From Chitinophagales bacterium (GTDB lineage: Bacteria; Bacteroidota; Bacteroidia; Chitinophagales; Chitinophagaceae): a DNA stretch of 64,000 nucleotides. Made by a program: the position numbers and the translations under genes. Positions 19,379 through 27,284 of the stretch are shown piece after piece. The notes under the pieces were generated by a model that worked only from the letters and a program-made list of their open reading frames with translations, searched no databases and was not told where the DNA came from. Position 1 is the stretch's first letter. Each line of letters opens with the position of its first letter. The stretch covers positions 186,001 through 250,000 of the forward strand of contig JAFLBJ010000001.1 of the NCBI GenBank assembly GCA_017303415.1, read 5' to 3'.

Positions 19379-20371
19379 CTACCCCACCAACCCCTTCTCC
19401 ATCAAATACTCCGCGATCTGGACGGCATTGGTAGCGGCGCCTTTACGCAGGTTATCCGATACGATCCACATATTGAGTGTACAGGGCTGGGTTTCATCGC
19501 GACGAAGACGACCTACAAATACTTCATCTCTTTCATGGGCATCTTTGGGCATTGGGTATTGCTGGGTGGCAGGATCATCCACCACAACTACTCCCGGAGC
19601 GGATTCCAACAAGGCCTTTACTTCCCGCAGATCAAACTCATCGGTAAATTCCACATTCACCGACTCACTATGACCGCCTACAACTGGTATCCGTACCGTG
19701 GTAGAGGTCACCCGGATGGTGGTGTCCCGCATGATCTTCTGGGTTTCATTGACCATTTTCATTTCTTCTTTGGTATATCCGTTTTCCAGAAATACATCGA
19801 TCTGTGGAATCACATTCAGATCGATCGGATATTTATAGGCCATTGGGCCTTCCACCCCTTTTCGTTCATTGAATAACTGATCAACGGCTTTTACGCCGGT
19901 ACCTGTTACACTCTGATAGGTACTTACTACGATCCGTTCAATACCGTACCGCTTATGCAAAGGGTTTAACGCCACCACCATTTGTATGGTAGAGCAATTG
20001 GGATTGGCAATGATCTTATCATTGGCCGTTAATATATCTGCATTGATCTCAGGTACAATCAAAGGTTTGGTAGGATCCATGCGCCAGGCAGAAGAATTAT
20101 CAATTACCGTGATACCAGCAGCAGCAAATCGGGGCGCCCATTCGGTAGACGTGCTTCCACCAGCGGAAAACAAGGCAACGGCCGGTTTAGCAGCAATCGC
20201 GGATTCCATCCCTACTACTGTGTATTTCTGCCCCTTGAACTCTACCTGTTTACCCACTGATTTTTCCGAGGCAACCGGAATCAATTCCGTTACCGGGAAA
20301 TTTCTTTCTGCTAACACTTGTAACATTTTTGTGCCTACCAGTCCGGTGGCGCCGACTACTGCAACTTTCAT
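19379..20371 (-). CDS. asd: Aspartate-semialdehyde dehydrogenase
   Basis: A 330-residue enzyme that reduces aspartyl phosphate to aspartate semialdehyde with NADPH, the branch point to lysine/diaminopimelate, threonine and methionine. The Rossmann motif VAVVGATGLVGTKMLQVL is at the N terminus. The catalytic Cys126 is in NPNCSTIQ and the acid/base His234 in GGHSES. Length is normal. The 5' leader carries a promoter, a 19-codon Met/Thr/Lys-rich peptide and an intrinsic terminator (20430-20593), so the gene is predicted to be controlled by ribosome-mediated attenuation in response to its end products. It is convergent with DUF2461 through repeat copy B. Confidence 0.97.
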   Translation of the reverse strand: MKVAVVGATGLVGTKMLQVLAERNFPVTELIPVASEKSVGKQVEFKGQKYTVVGMESAIAAKPAVALFSAGGSTSTEWAPRFAAAGITVIDNSSAWRMDPTKPLIVPEINADILTANDKIIANPNCSTIQMVVALNPLHKRYGIERIVVSTYQSVTGTGVKAVDQLFNERKGVEGPMAYKYPIDLNVIPQIDVFLENGYTKEEMKMVNETQKIMRDTTIRVTSTTVRIPVVGGHSESVNVEFTDEFDLREVKALLESAPGVVVVDDPATQQYPMPKDAHERDEVFVGRLRRDETQPCTLNMWIVSDNLRKGAATNAVQIAEYLMEKGLVG

Positions 20372-20429
20372 TGTTGATACTCCCCCCGATCTTCTTACGA
20401 AGACTTTTTAATTGTTATAAATTGGTTTT

Positions 20430-20462
20430 AAAAAAAATAAGGCCCTCCGTTGGGGAAGGCCT
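20430..20462 (-). terminator. Attenuator terminator upstream of asd
   Basis: On the minus strand AGGCCTTCC and GGAGGGCCT form a 9-bp stem (one G-U) with loop CCAAC, followed by TA and eight T. It lies 68 bp upstream of the asd ATG, with no other gene upstream on this strand except the leader peptide. GGAAGGCT at the end of the leader ORF can pair with the 5' arm GGCCTTCC and would form the antiterminator. Confidence 0.8.
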
Positions 20463-20491
20463 CAGTTCGTTTATGTTTCATCACATACAAC

Positions 20492-20551
20492 TCACCCGAG
20501 CCTTCCTCTGGAAAGTTTCTTCGTGCGTTTTGTATGTTTGGTCATTTGCAT
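20492..20551 (-). CDS. Putative asd leader peptide (Met/Thr/Lys-rich)
   Basis: A 19-codon ORF from ATG 20551 to TGA 20492 encodes MQMTKHTKRTKKLSRGRLG. Its first 12 residues include two Met, three Thr and four Lys, the three end products of the aspartate pathway that asd feeds. The promoter box ends nine bases before the ATG. Stalling on these codons would keep the ribosome short of the GGAAGG segment and favour antitermination. The end of the ORF overlaps the proposed antiterminator arm, as in classical amino-acid attenuators. No similarity evidence is possible for so short a peptide; the call rests on composition and context. Confidence 0.7.
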   Translation of the reverse strand: MQMTKHTKRTKKLSRGRLG

Positions 20552-20560
20552 GATGAGCAG

Positions 20561-20593
20561 CAAAAGTAAAGCGGTATCGTGTTAACCGCCAAA
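20561..20593 (-). promoter_or_regulatory. Promoter of the asd leader transcript
   Basis: Minus strand: TTTG (20593-20590), a 21-base spacer, then TACTTTTG (20568-20561). This is an exact match to the Bacteroidetes -33 TTTG / -7 TAnnTTTG consensus at near-ideal spacing. Transcription would start a few bases before the leader ATG. Confidence 0.75.
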
Positions 20594-20648
20594 TTTTCCC
20601 CCTGTTTATTTTGATCCGGTACACTTATTTTTCGGCAAACCTTTTCTT

Positions 20649-22364
20649 ATGTCAAAAAAACAAGTGTTCGTATTCGGTATCAGTTGCCTGCTCTCGGCGT
20701 TGTCTTTTTCCCAATCAAGGTATGATGTGTTGATCCATGAGATCATGGCCGACCCAACACCGGTAGTGGGTTTACCTGCTGTGGAATGGATCGAACTGGT
20801 GAACCGATCAGGCGTACCGATTTCGCTTGCCGGCTGGAAGCTGCGCGACCGCACATCCACCAGCGGAGCCTTTCCCGATTTTACCCTTGAACCAGGGCAG
20901 TTGGTATTGCTGGGTTCATCCACCACCGCTACTGTGATGGCAGGCTATGGACCCATCATACCTGTACCCTCCTTTCCATCGCTTGATAATGAAAGTGATC
21001 TGATCTCACTGCTTGATCCTTCCGGCCAAACCATTCATGCCGTAGCTTATTCGGTCAATACCTACAAAAGTGAAATTAAACGATCGGGTGGTTGGAGCCT
21101 GGAAATGATCGACCGGCAATTTCCCTGTACTGGACCGGCTAACTGGCAGGCAAGTACCCATCCAACGGGCGGTACACCCGGACAGCCCAATGCAGCTGCC
21201 GGCGTTATGGTGGATACTGAAGGTCCCCGTATAACTAATACTCATATGGAAGGAGACCAGATCCTCCATATTCAGTTCAATGAACCATTGGACAGTACCC
21301 GAAGTGTAGCCCGGGAGAATATTCAACTTCCTGCCGGTTTTTCATTGATCAATATCCGGCTCTCCCCGCCTTTGTTTGATCAATTGGAAATTGAAATATA
21401 CCCGGCACCTGAACCTGGTAAAATGGAAGAACTCACGTTGAACCATATCCGAGATTGCCGGCAAATCCCGATAGCACCCATGACCATAGTGCGCTGGGGA
21501 AGACCGGTAATTCCTTCCCTCCATGATCTTGTCATCAATGAAATTTTGTTTAACCCCCGTTCGGGTGGATCGGATTATATAGAGATCTATAACCGGAGCA
21601 CACAGGTATTTGATGCCAGAGAACTTTATCTCGCCAACCGAAAAGAAAACGGTGAGGCAGGGACACCATATCCGCTTCGCACTGAAAGTCGCCTGATTTT
21701 TCCGGGTGAATATTGGGTAGTAACAACGGACAGCCAGGCATTGATCCGAGATCATTGGGTAAAGAACGCGGACAGGATCACGGAACTGAGCCAACTCCCC
21801 TCCTTTCCAGCTGATAAGGGGCATGTATTGCTCCTGCACCAGCAGGGAACGATATTGGATGAGGTCAACTACGATGAAGACTGGCATTCGCCACTGGTAA
21901 ATGATCCGCGAGGTATATCCCTGGAGCGGATCGACCCCAATGGCCCTTCACAGGACCCTATGAACTGGCATTCGGCAGCCACCACTTCTCGCGGGGGAAC
22001 ACCGGGCTACAGGAATTCCCAATCGATTGAATCAGGAACAGGCGGGGAGGAATTTTGGATAGAACCGGTAATTATCAGTCCCAATAATGATGGATTTCAC
22101 GACCATTCCACCATATCCTATCAACTGGCGGAACCGGGTCAGTTGGCGCATATCCGCATCTTTGATCAGGATGGGCGTATGGTTCGTTTCCTGGTAAATA
22201 CAGAAATCACCGGTCGCACAGGTACCTGGACATGGGATGGCTTGGGGGATGGACGAAAGATATTACCCTCCGGGAACTATATCGTATGGGCAGAATTTCT
22301 AACCCTGCAGGGAAAAAGGAAACGATTCAGGCGACTGATCTCAGTGGTGCGCGGGTATCCATGA
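20649..22364 (+). CDS. Secreted lamin-tail-domain protein with FlgD/CHU-like C terminus
   Basis: A 571-residue protein with a signal peptide (MSKKQVFVFGISCLLSALSF). Two lamin tail domains are visible: about residues 25-165 (LIHEIMADPTPVVGLPAVEW IELVNRSG; LAGWKLRDR) and about 300-440 (LVINEILFNPRSGGSDYIEI; SLERIDPNGPSQDPMNWHSA). The C terminus (PVIISPNNDGFHDHSTISYQ, then RIFDQDGRMVRFL and WDGLGDG) is a FlgD-like/gliding-associated type domain found on exported Bacteroidetes proteins. Lamin tail domains occur on secreted nucleases and surface proteins; no catalytic domain is present here. It is divergent from asd and ends 6 bp from the PfkB stop. Confidence 0.8.
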   Translation: MSKKQVFVFGISCLLSALSFSQSRYDVLIHEIMADPTPVVGLPAVEWIELVNRSGVPISLAGWKLRDRTSTSGAFPDFTLEPGQLVLLGSSTTATVMAGYGPIIPVPSFPSLDNESDLISLLDPSGQTIHAVAYSVNTYKSEIKRSGGWSLEMIDRQFPCTGPANWQASTHPTGGTPGQPNAAAGVMVDTEGPRITNTHMEGDQILHIQFNEPLDSTRSVARENIQLPAGFSLINIRLSPPLFDQLEIEIYPAPEPGKMEELTLNHIRDCRQIPIAPMTIVRWGRPVIPSLHDLVINEILFNPRSGGSDYIEIYNRSTQVFDARELYLANRKENGEAGTPYPLRTESRLIFPGEYWVVTTDSQALIRDHWVKNADRITELSQLPSFPADKGHVLLLHQQGTILDEVNYDEDWHSPLVNDPRGISLERIDPNGPSQDPMNWHSAATTSRGGTPGYRNSQSIESGTGGEEFWIEPVIISPNNDGFHDHSTISYQLAEPGQLAHIRIFDQDGRMVRFLVNTEITGRTGTWTWDGLGDGRKILPSGNYIVWAEFLTLQGKRKRFRRLISVVRGYP

Positions 22365-22370
22365 CCCGGA

Positions 22371-23294
22371 TCATTCCAGTTCGATCTCAAAATTGACCAG
22401 ATCGCGGAACTGCTGGATTCTTCCTTCCAGTTCACCATGGCGAAGTTCTTTCAACCGGGTGGTACCAAATTTCTCAACGCAGAAACTGGCAAGGGCAGAA
22501 CCGGCGATGATCCCGGATTTCATATTGTTGAAGCTGATGTCTTTTGTACGGGCAATATGTCCAATGAAACCTCCGGCGAAGGTATCTCCCGCGCCAGTGG
22601 GGTCAAACACGTCCTCCAACGGAAGGGCCGGGGCAAAAAAGACCCCATCGTCATGAAACAACAAAGCCCCATGCTCCCCTTTTTTAATGACCAGGTATTT
22701 AGGCCCCATTTTCATGATCTCCCTTGCGGCTTTCACCAGGGAATATTGGGCACTGAGTTGGCGGGCTTCGCTGTCGTTGATCATCAGCACATCCACTTTC
22801 CGAAGCACTTTTTCCAGGTCGGGCATGGCGGTTTCCATCCAGAAATTCATGGTATCCATGACTACCAGACGCGGTCTGGTCCGGAGTTGGTCGATCACGG
22901 CCATTTGAACGGCAGGCACCAGGTTACCCAGCATCAAAAACTCACAATCCTGATAGCTTTCCGGAACCACCGGGTTAAAATTAGCCAGTACATTTAATTG
23001 AGTATCAAGGGTGTCACGGGTATTCATGTCCAGGTGGTACTTACCACTCCAGAAGAAGGATTTCTCATCTTCTTTGATCTGTACCCCTTCCAGGTTTACA
23101 CCCCGGGCCTCGAGCATTTTCAGTTCCTCTTTGGGAAAATCACCCCCAACCACGGAAAGCTGTTTGATAGGACGGGTAAAATTGGAGGCACTCCAGGCGA
23201 TATAGGTAGCCGCTCCGCCTACGATCTTATCACTTTTACCAAAAGGGGTTTCGATCGCATCAAAAGCCATGGAGCCGACAACAACGAGTGACAT
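22371..23294 (-). CDS. PfkB-family sugar kinase
   Basis: A 307-residue ribokinase-superfamily enzyme. The N-terminal substrate motif contains GGAATYIAWSASNF, and the C-terminal signature DPTGAGDTFAGGFIGH carries the anion hole and catalytic Asp. The family phosphorylates sugars or nucleosides with ATP; this sub-type cannot be assigned more closely (it resembles adenosine-kinase-like PfkB proteins annotated simply as sugar kinase). It is transcribed away from the TetR regulator and converges on the lamin-tail gene with a 6-bp gap and no visible terminator hairpin between them. Confidence 0.9.
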   Translation of the reverse strand: MSLVVVGSMAFDAIETPFGKSDKIVGGAATYIAWSASNFTRPIKQLSVVGGDFPKEELKMLEARGVNLEGVQIKEDEKSFFWSGKYHLDMNTRDTLDTQLNVLANFNPVVPESYQDCEFLMLGNLVPAVQMAVIDQLRTRPRLVVMDTMNFWMETAMPDLEKVLRKVDVLMINDSEARQLSAQYSLVKAAREIMKMGPKYLVIKKGEHGALLFHDDGVFFAPALPLEDVFDPTGAGDTFAGGFIGHIARTKDISFNNMKSGIIAGSALASFCVEKFGTTRLKELRHGELEGRIQQFRDLVNFEIELE

Positions 23295-23381
23295 GATATG
23301 GGGTTTTGGGGTTTGAGTTGTTCAAAAAAGCCGTGCAAACCTAAGCCAAAAAAGACAGTTTGGGAAGTCAGATGGTGGATT

Positions 23382-23407
23382 TGTTTAATAAACATCCTCT
23401 ATCTTTG
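23382..23407 (+). promoter_or_regulatory. Promoter and operator-like palindrome of the TetR gene
   Basis: TGTTTAATAAACA (23382-23394) is a perfect 13-bp palindrome immediately upstream of TATCTTTG (23400-23407), a TAnnTTTG box. The ATG follows four bases later (23412), so the mRNA is almost leaderless. The position suggests autorepression by the TetR product. Confidence 0.5.
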
Positions 23408-23411
23408 AAAC

Positions 23412-23996
23412 ATGCCAACGACAAAACGCCGTTCCTCTAAAAAAGAGGTTATCCTCACCAAAGCCGCCCAGATGTTCCGGGAAAAAGGCTTTGCTGCCAC
23501 ATCCATGCGTGATCTGGCCGAGCGGGTGGGTATTGAAGCCGCCAGCTTATACAATCATATCAAGTCAAAAAACGAAATACTGGAAGCGATCTGCTTTGAT
23601 GTAGCCAATCGTTTTATGCTTAAACTGGAAGAAACAGAAGCCAGTGACCTTCCCACCATTCAGAAGCTCGAAAACCTGATGCGATTTCATATTCAGGAAA
23701 TGATCGAACATTATGAGGAAGTGTATGTAAGCGACCGCGAATGGAAACACCTGAATGAACCATTCCTTTCCAATTTCCGCAACCAACGTCGTCAATACCG
23801 CCGCATGTTTGCCGCCATCATTGAAAAGGGTATTGCCAAAGGCGAGATCAAAAAAATTGATGCACCTACAGCGGTGATCATACTTCTTCAATCTGTAAGC
23901 GGTATTGAATCCTGGCACCGTAGCCAGGCCAAGATCTCGGCGAAAGATTTAGAGAATAATATGGTGACGATTTTAATTGATGGGCTTAGGAAATAG
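23412..23996 (+). CDS. TetR-family transcriptional regulator, possible PaaR
   Basis: A 194-residue TetR/AcrR-family repressor. The N-terminal HTH is clear (ILTKAAQMFREKGFAATSMR DLAERVGIEAASLYNHIKSK). The C-terminal ligand domain shows no diagnostic motif but contains HIQEMIEHYEEVYVSDREWK, a pattern seen in regulators of CoA-thioester catabolism. It lies directly upstream of paaE and about 3.3 kb from paaABCD. TetR-type PaaR proteins that respond to phenylacetyl-CoA are known in other bacteria, so control of the paa genes is a reasonable inference from position. Confidence 0.8.
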   Translation: MPTTKRRSSKKEVILTKAAQMFREKGFAATSMRDLAERVGIEAASLYNHIKSKNEILEAICFDVANRFMLKLEETEASDLPTIQKLENLMRFHIQEMIEHYEEVYVSDREWKHLNEPFLSNFRNQRRQYRRMFAAIIEKGIAKGEIKKIDAPTAVIILLQSVSGIESWHRSQAKISAKDLENNMVTILIDGLRK

Positions 23997-24185
23997 GATG
24001 ACTGATGGCGGATGACTGATGACGGATGTTGGATGTTGGATGTTGGATGGTAGATGACGGAGGACAGATGACAGATGACGGATGACAGAGGTCCGGAGTC
24101 GGAAGTATGGCAAATTAATTTCAGTCAACTGTCATCCAACATCAGTCATCTGTCCTCCGTCCTCCGTCATCTGTCATCCAACATC
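23997..24185. repeat. Mirrored 7-bp repeat arrays without the palindromic core (copy C)
   Basis: Thirteen 7-bp units in exact register (23997-24087: GATGACT, GATGGCG, GATGACG, GATGTTG x3, GATGGTA, GAGGACA, GATGACA) begin on the base after the TetR stop codon. A 42-bp spacer follows, then eight units of opposite sense (24130-24185: TGTCATC, CAACATC, CGTCCTC, CGTCATC). These are the same unit types as copies A and B but the nested core is missing. The paaE promoter box TAACTTTG (24206-24213) follows closely. Confidence 0.85.
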
Positions 24186-24217
24186 CATCCTATCCCCAAT
24201 TCCAGTAACTTTGATCC

Positions 24218-25300
24218 ATGTCGATTCACTTTCATCCGCTTGCCGTAAAAAAGATTAAAAAAGAAACCGCTGATTGTGTTTCTATCACGTTTGAAATCCC
24301 TGAAACACTCAAGGAATTATATACCTATCAACAAGGACAGAGCCTCACGCTTCGTACACATTTACATGGGGAAGAAGTGAGAAGAACCTATTCTTTGTGT
24401 AGTTCCCCTCTTGATCAGGAATGGAAGGTGGCTGTTAAAAAGGTCGAAGGTGGTGTGTTTTCTACCTATGCAAATGAAAAATTAAAAGCCGGAGATGTAC
24501 TCGAAGTCATGCCCCCGGTTGGTAAATTCAATACGCCGCTTCATCCCGAACAGAAAAAACATTATGTAGCATTTGCCGCTGGCAGCGGAATCACACCGGT
24601 GCTTTCTTTGCTTAAAACCATTCTGCGCACAGAACCGCAAAGCCGCTTTACACTGGTATTTGGCAACCGAAGCCGTGCATCCATCATATTCTTTGAAGAA
24701 TTGGAAGCGATCAAGAACAAATACCTCGACCGGTTTCAATTAATCCATGTATTGAGCCGGGAGAGAATGGACACGCCGCTTCATTCAGGAAGAATAGACG
24801 GAACCAAACTGGATGCCCTTTCCAAATTGATTCCTTTTGACAAAATCGATGAATATTTTTTATGCGGCCCCGAGGAAATGATCTTTTGCGTAAGAGATTA
24901 TCTCGAAGCCAGTCATGTTCCGAAGAGCCGGATTCATTTTGAATTATTCACTACGGCTGGTTCAAGAGCGGCAAAAAAAGCAACGCCACAAGAAACAGGC
25001 ACACCCACCGGGCCGCAAAGCCATATTACGATCAAAGCAGATGGAAGGAGCATTGAATTCAATCTCCCACTCGATGCAGATATATCTTTATTAGACGCTG
25101 CCCTGAAACATGGCGCCGACCTGCCATTTGCCTGTAAAGGTGGAGTATGTTGCACCTGCAAAGCCCGCCTTCTGGAAGGCGAGGTGAGTATGGATGTACA
25201 TTGGGGCCTTGAAGATCATGAAGTAGCAGAAGGATTTATACTGACCTGCCAAAGCCACCCGCGAACGGACAAGGTATCGGTGGATTTTGATATCAAATAA
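24218..25300 (+). CDS. paaE: 1,2-phenylacetyl-CoA epoxidase, reductase subunit PaaE
   Basis: A 360-residue flavoprotein that passes electrons from NADPH to the PaaABC(D) oxygenase. The order is an FAD-binding domain (RRTYSLCSS, residues 55-63), an NAD-binding domain (AAGSGITPVLSLLK, EYFLCGPEEMI), a linker (about 250-265) and a C-terminal plant-type 2Fe-2S ferredoxin domain with CKGGVCCTC (Cys306, 311, 314) and Cys344. TAACTTTG (24206-24213), a TAnnTTTG box, ends four bases before the ATG. It is separated from paaABCD by an unrelated minus-strand gene. Confidence 0.95.
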   Translation: MSIHFHPLAVKKIKKETADCVSITFEIPETLKELYTYQQGQSLTLRTHLHGEEVRRTYSLCSSPLDQEWKVAVKKVEGGVFSTYANEKLKAGDVLEVMPPVGKFNTPLHPEQKKHYVAFAAGSGITPVLSLLKTILRTEPQSRFTLVFGNRSRASIIFFEELEAIKNKYLDRFQLIHVLSRERMDTPLHSGRIDGTKLDALSKLIPFDKIDEYFLCGPEEMIFCVRDYLEASHVPKSRIHFELFTTAGSRAAKKATPQETGTPTGPQSHITIKADGRSIEFNLPLDADISLLDAALKHGADLPFACKGGVCCTCKARLLEGEVSMDVHWGLEDHEVAEGFILTCQSHPRTDKVSVDFDIK

Positions 25301-25301
25301 A

Positions 25302-25334
25302 AAAAAGCTAATAGCCATAGGCTATTAGCTTTTT
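25302..25334. terminator. Bidirectional intrinsic terminator
   Basis: A perfect 15-bp stem AAAAAGCTAATAGCC / GGCTATTAGCTTTTT with loop ATA lies between the convergent paaE and the 25359 gene. The A-run on one side and T-run on the other allow termination from both directions. Confidence 0.9.
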
Positions 25335-25358
25335 GCATCTTACAGCACGAAGCTCCTT

Positions 25359-27161
25359 CTACTTCGTCAAATCAAATCGCGATAACAATACTTTATCCCC
25401 TTTCAGGGTTTCGCTTAAATAGATCACATAGTTGCCCATTTCCAGCACATTCTTACCAGGCATGAGATAGAATTTTCGTTTCTCATCCTCACCCAGTGTT
25501 TTGAATTCAGTAGCCGTGCCATTGGCGGCATTGATGATACCATACTGCACGGAATACAAAGGCGTGTAACTGGTGGTGGTGGTAGTGGTTTGAATACCGG
25601 TAAGGTAATTGTAATCGTTATCGATGTCCGTATCAGTATCGATGGCTTTGCACATGGTGATCATCCAATAAATTCTCTTCTTGTCGGGTGATTCAAAAAG
25701 GGAACTATAGGCCGGGAACATATCAGGGGTAAGCCCCTTGCTAAACATCCCCATGTATTTTTTCTGATCCAGCGCTACACCATAATTGCGTTTATACGCG
25801 CCATCTGCCCCAAATTGAAGGAGGTAAAGGCCTTTGTACAAACGGGTTCCTTTGTTTCCGCCAAAATTATCCAGCTTATAGTCCTGCCCGGTCACGAAAA
25901 TATTATCTCCGGCTACCACGCCAATAGCTGTAGTGATAAACCGTTTGCCATCAAATTCGATCTCCTTTTTTTGGTCGGCGGGTTTTACGTTTGCTTTATT
26001 GATCTCGCTGATTGATGGAGCGGTCAGGAATTCCAGTTTACCATTGCTGAGTTTGCCTACTTCAAAATGGCTGTATTTCATTTCATCCAGGCGTCCGTCG
26101 ATCTCGGCCTGTGTGATCTGACTGGCTTCGCCACCGGCCATGGATTTGATACCCCCGAGCAAACCTTTTCCCTTTGACTCCCCTTCCTCATCACTGGTAT
26201 TTGCAATGATGGGGCCTTTGAAAATCTCATTGCTGTGTTTGTCCTTTTCAATACCCGGGCCATAGAGATAGACCTGGCCATTTTTTTGAAAAGCCCCCAA
26301 TATCCTCCATCCGGGTACAGGTACCTGGAAGTCGAACTTCTCCTTCAATTGGCCTTTATAATCATAGCGGCAATAGGTATAGGCCTTGGGGTCGCCTTCC
26401 ACTTTATTCATACCCGGACCACCATAGGGGGCAAAGATCAGTACCCAGTCACGCGGATTATCGTCGTTGGAGCTTGGATCATCATCACTCAGGGGTTCAG
26501 AGAAAACCGGTGCCTTGGCAAAAGGGAAACTGATCTCATCCTTGCGGGTGATATTCACTTCCTGATCCACAAAGAGGATATGGTATTTTAAAAAAGAACC
26601 ATTCACATCCCGGCCATCCCGCAATCCGGCACAAACCAGAAGATAACCCTCCGGGTCATTTTCATAATAACCTCCCCTGAACATGTAGCGGGCACCCGTT
26701 TCTTCATCTTTAGGTTTGACTTTATCGCCCAGGATCACCTTTTTGGCGTAGCCACCCCTGAGCCAACTCCATTTAAAGCGGACAGTCTTTTCCCGAAAGA
26801 TCATTTCACTTTTCATATTGCTCCGCACAAATACACTCTTGCTCTCATAGGTTTCCCCCTTGTACTTGAACCATTTGTACTTCTTCCTCACTTTTTCCAC
26901 CTCTTCTTCCTCTTTCACCTGATTCTTCATATTCAGATCCTTGTCAAATGTGTAGGTCTCGGTAATGATCTTGCTATTGGTGGATTTCAACACATAAATA
27001 AGATCAAATGTCTGGTTGGCCTGGTTGGTTTCGATGGCACCGAGATACCCTTTTCGGGCTTTTCGGGTGATATCATGATCCTTTTCCAGGATCTCCATTT
27101 GGGCCTGCAGGGTAAGGAAAGACCCCATCAAAAACAGGAACAGAAAGGCAAATCGTTGCAT
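25359..27161 (-). CDS. Exported protein of unknown function (600 aa)
   Basis: A 600-residue protein with a clear signal peptide (MQRFAFLFLFLMGSFLTLQA, cleavage near AQ). I do not recognise a family. The mature part is rich in short beta-strand-like blocks (DLIYVLKSTNSKIITETYTF; GYLLVCAGLRDGRDVNG; RRGYYEN-like segments), an acidic loop (EPLSDDDPSSNDDNPRDW), a glycine-rich stretch (KGKGLLGGIKSMAGG) and a Thr run (GIQTTTTTTSYTPLYSV). The pattern suggests a periplasmic or surface beta-propeller-like protein. It lies between paaE and paaA, convergent with the first and divergent from the second; a link to phenylacetate metabolism is not shown. Confidence 0.75.
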   Translation of the reverse strand: MQRFAFLFLFLMGSFLTLQAQMEILEKDHDITRKARKGYLGAIETNQANQTFDLIYVLKSTNSKIITETYTFDKDLNMKNQVKEEEEVEKVRKKYKWFKYKGETYESKSVFVRSNMKSEMIFREKTVRFKWSWLRGGYAKKVILGDKVKPKDEETGARYMFRGGYYENDPEGYLLVCAGLRDGRDVNGSFLKYHILFVDQEVNITRKDEISFPFAKAPVFSEPLSDDDPSSNDDNPRDWVLIFAPYGGPGMNKVEGDPKAYTYCRYDYKGQLKEKFDFQVPVPGWRILGAFQKNGQVYLYGPGIEKDKHSNEIFKGPIIANTSDEEGESKGKGLLGGIKSMAGGEASQITQAEIDGRLDEMKYSHFEVGKLSNGKLEFLTAPSISEINKANVKPADQKKEIEFDGKRFITTAIGVVAGDNIFVTGQDYKLDNFGGNKGTRLYKGLYLLQFGADGAYKRNYGVALDQKKYMGMFSKGLTPDMFPAYSSLFESPDKKRIYWMITMCKAIDTDTDIDNDYNYLTGIQTTTTTTSYTPLYSVQYGIINAANGTATEFKTLGEDEKRKFYLMPGKNVLEMGNYVIYLSETLKGDKVLLSRFDLTK

Positions 27162-27205
27162 AAATTAAAAATTTTTGAAAAGTACCCGGGATTGACTGGC
27201 AACAC

Positions 27206-27267
27206 AATACCATCCTGACGGTATTTTGAACAAAACCTGCAAACACCCGTTAGTTTTATTAGATTTG
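27206..27267 (+). promoter_or_regulatory. paaA promoter region with inverted repeat
   Basis: TAGATTTG at 27260-27267 fits the TAnnTTTG box, 17 bp before the paaA ATG. Upstream are AATACC / GGTATT (27206-27225, 8-base spacer) and a weaker pseudo-palindrome CAAACACCCGTTAG (27240-27253). Either could be an operator for the nearby TetR protein; neither matches the palindrome in the tetR promoter. Confidence 0.4.
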
Positions 27268-27284
27268 TCACCTAATTTTTACCT

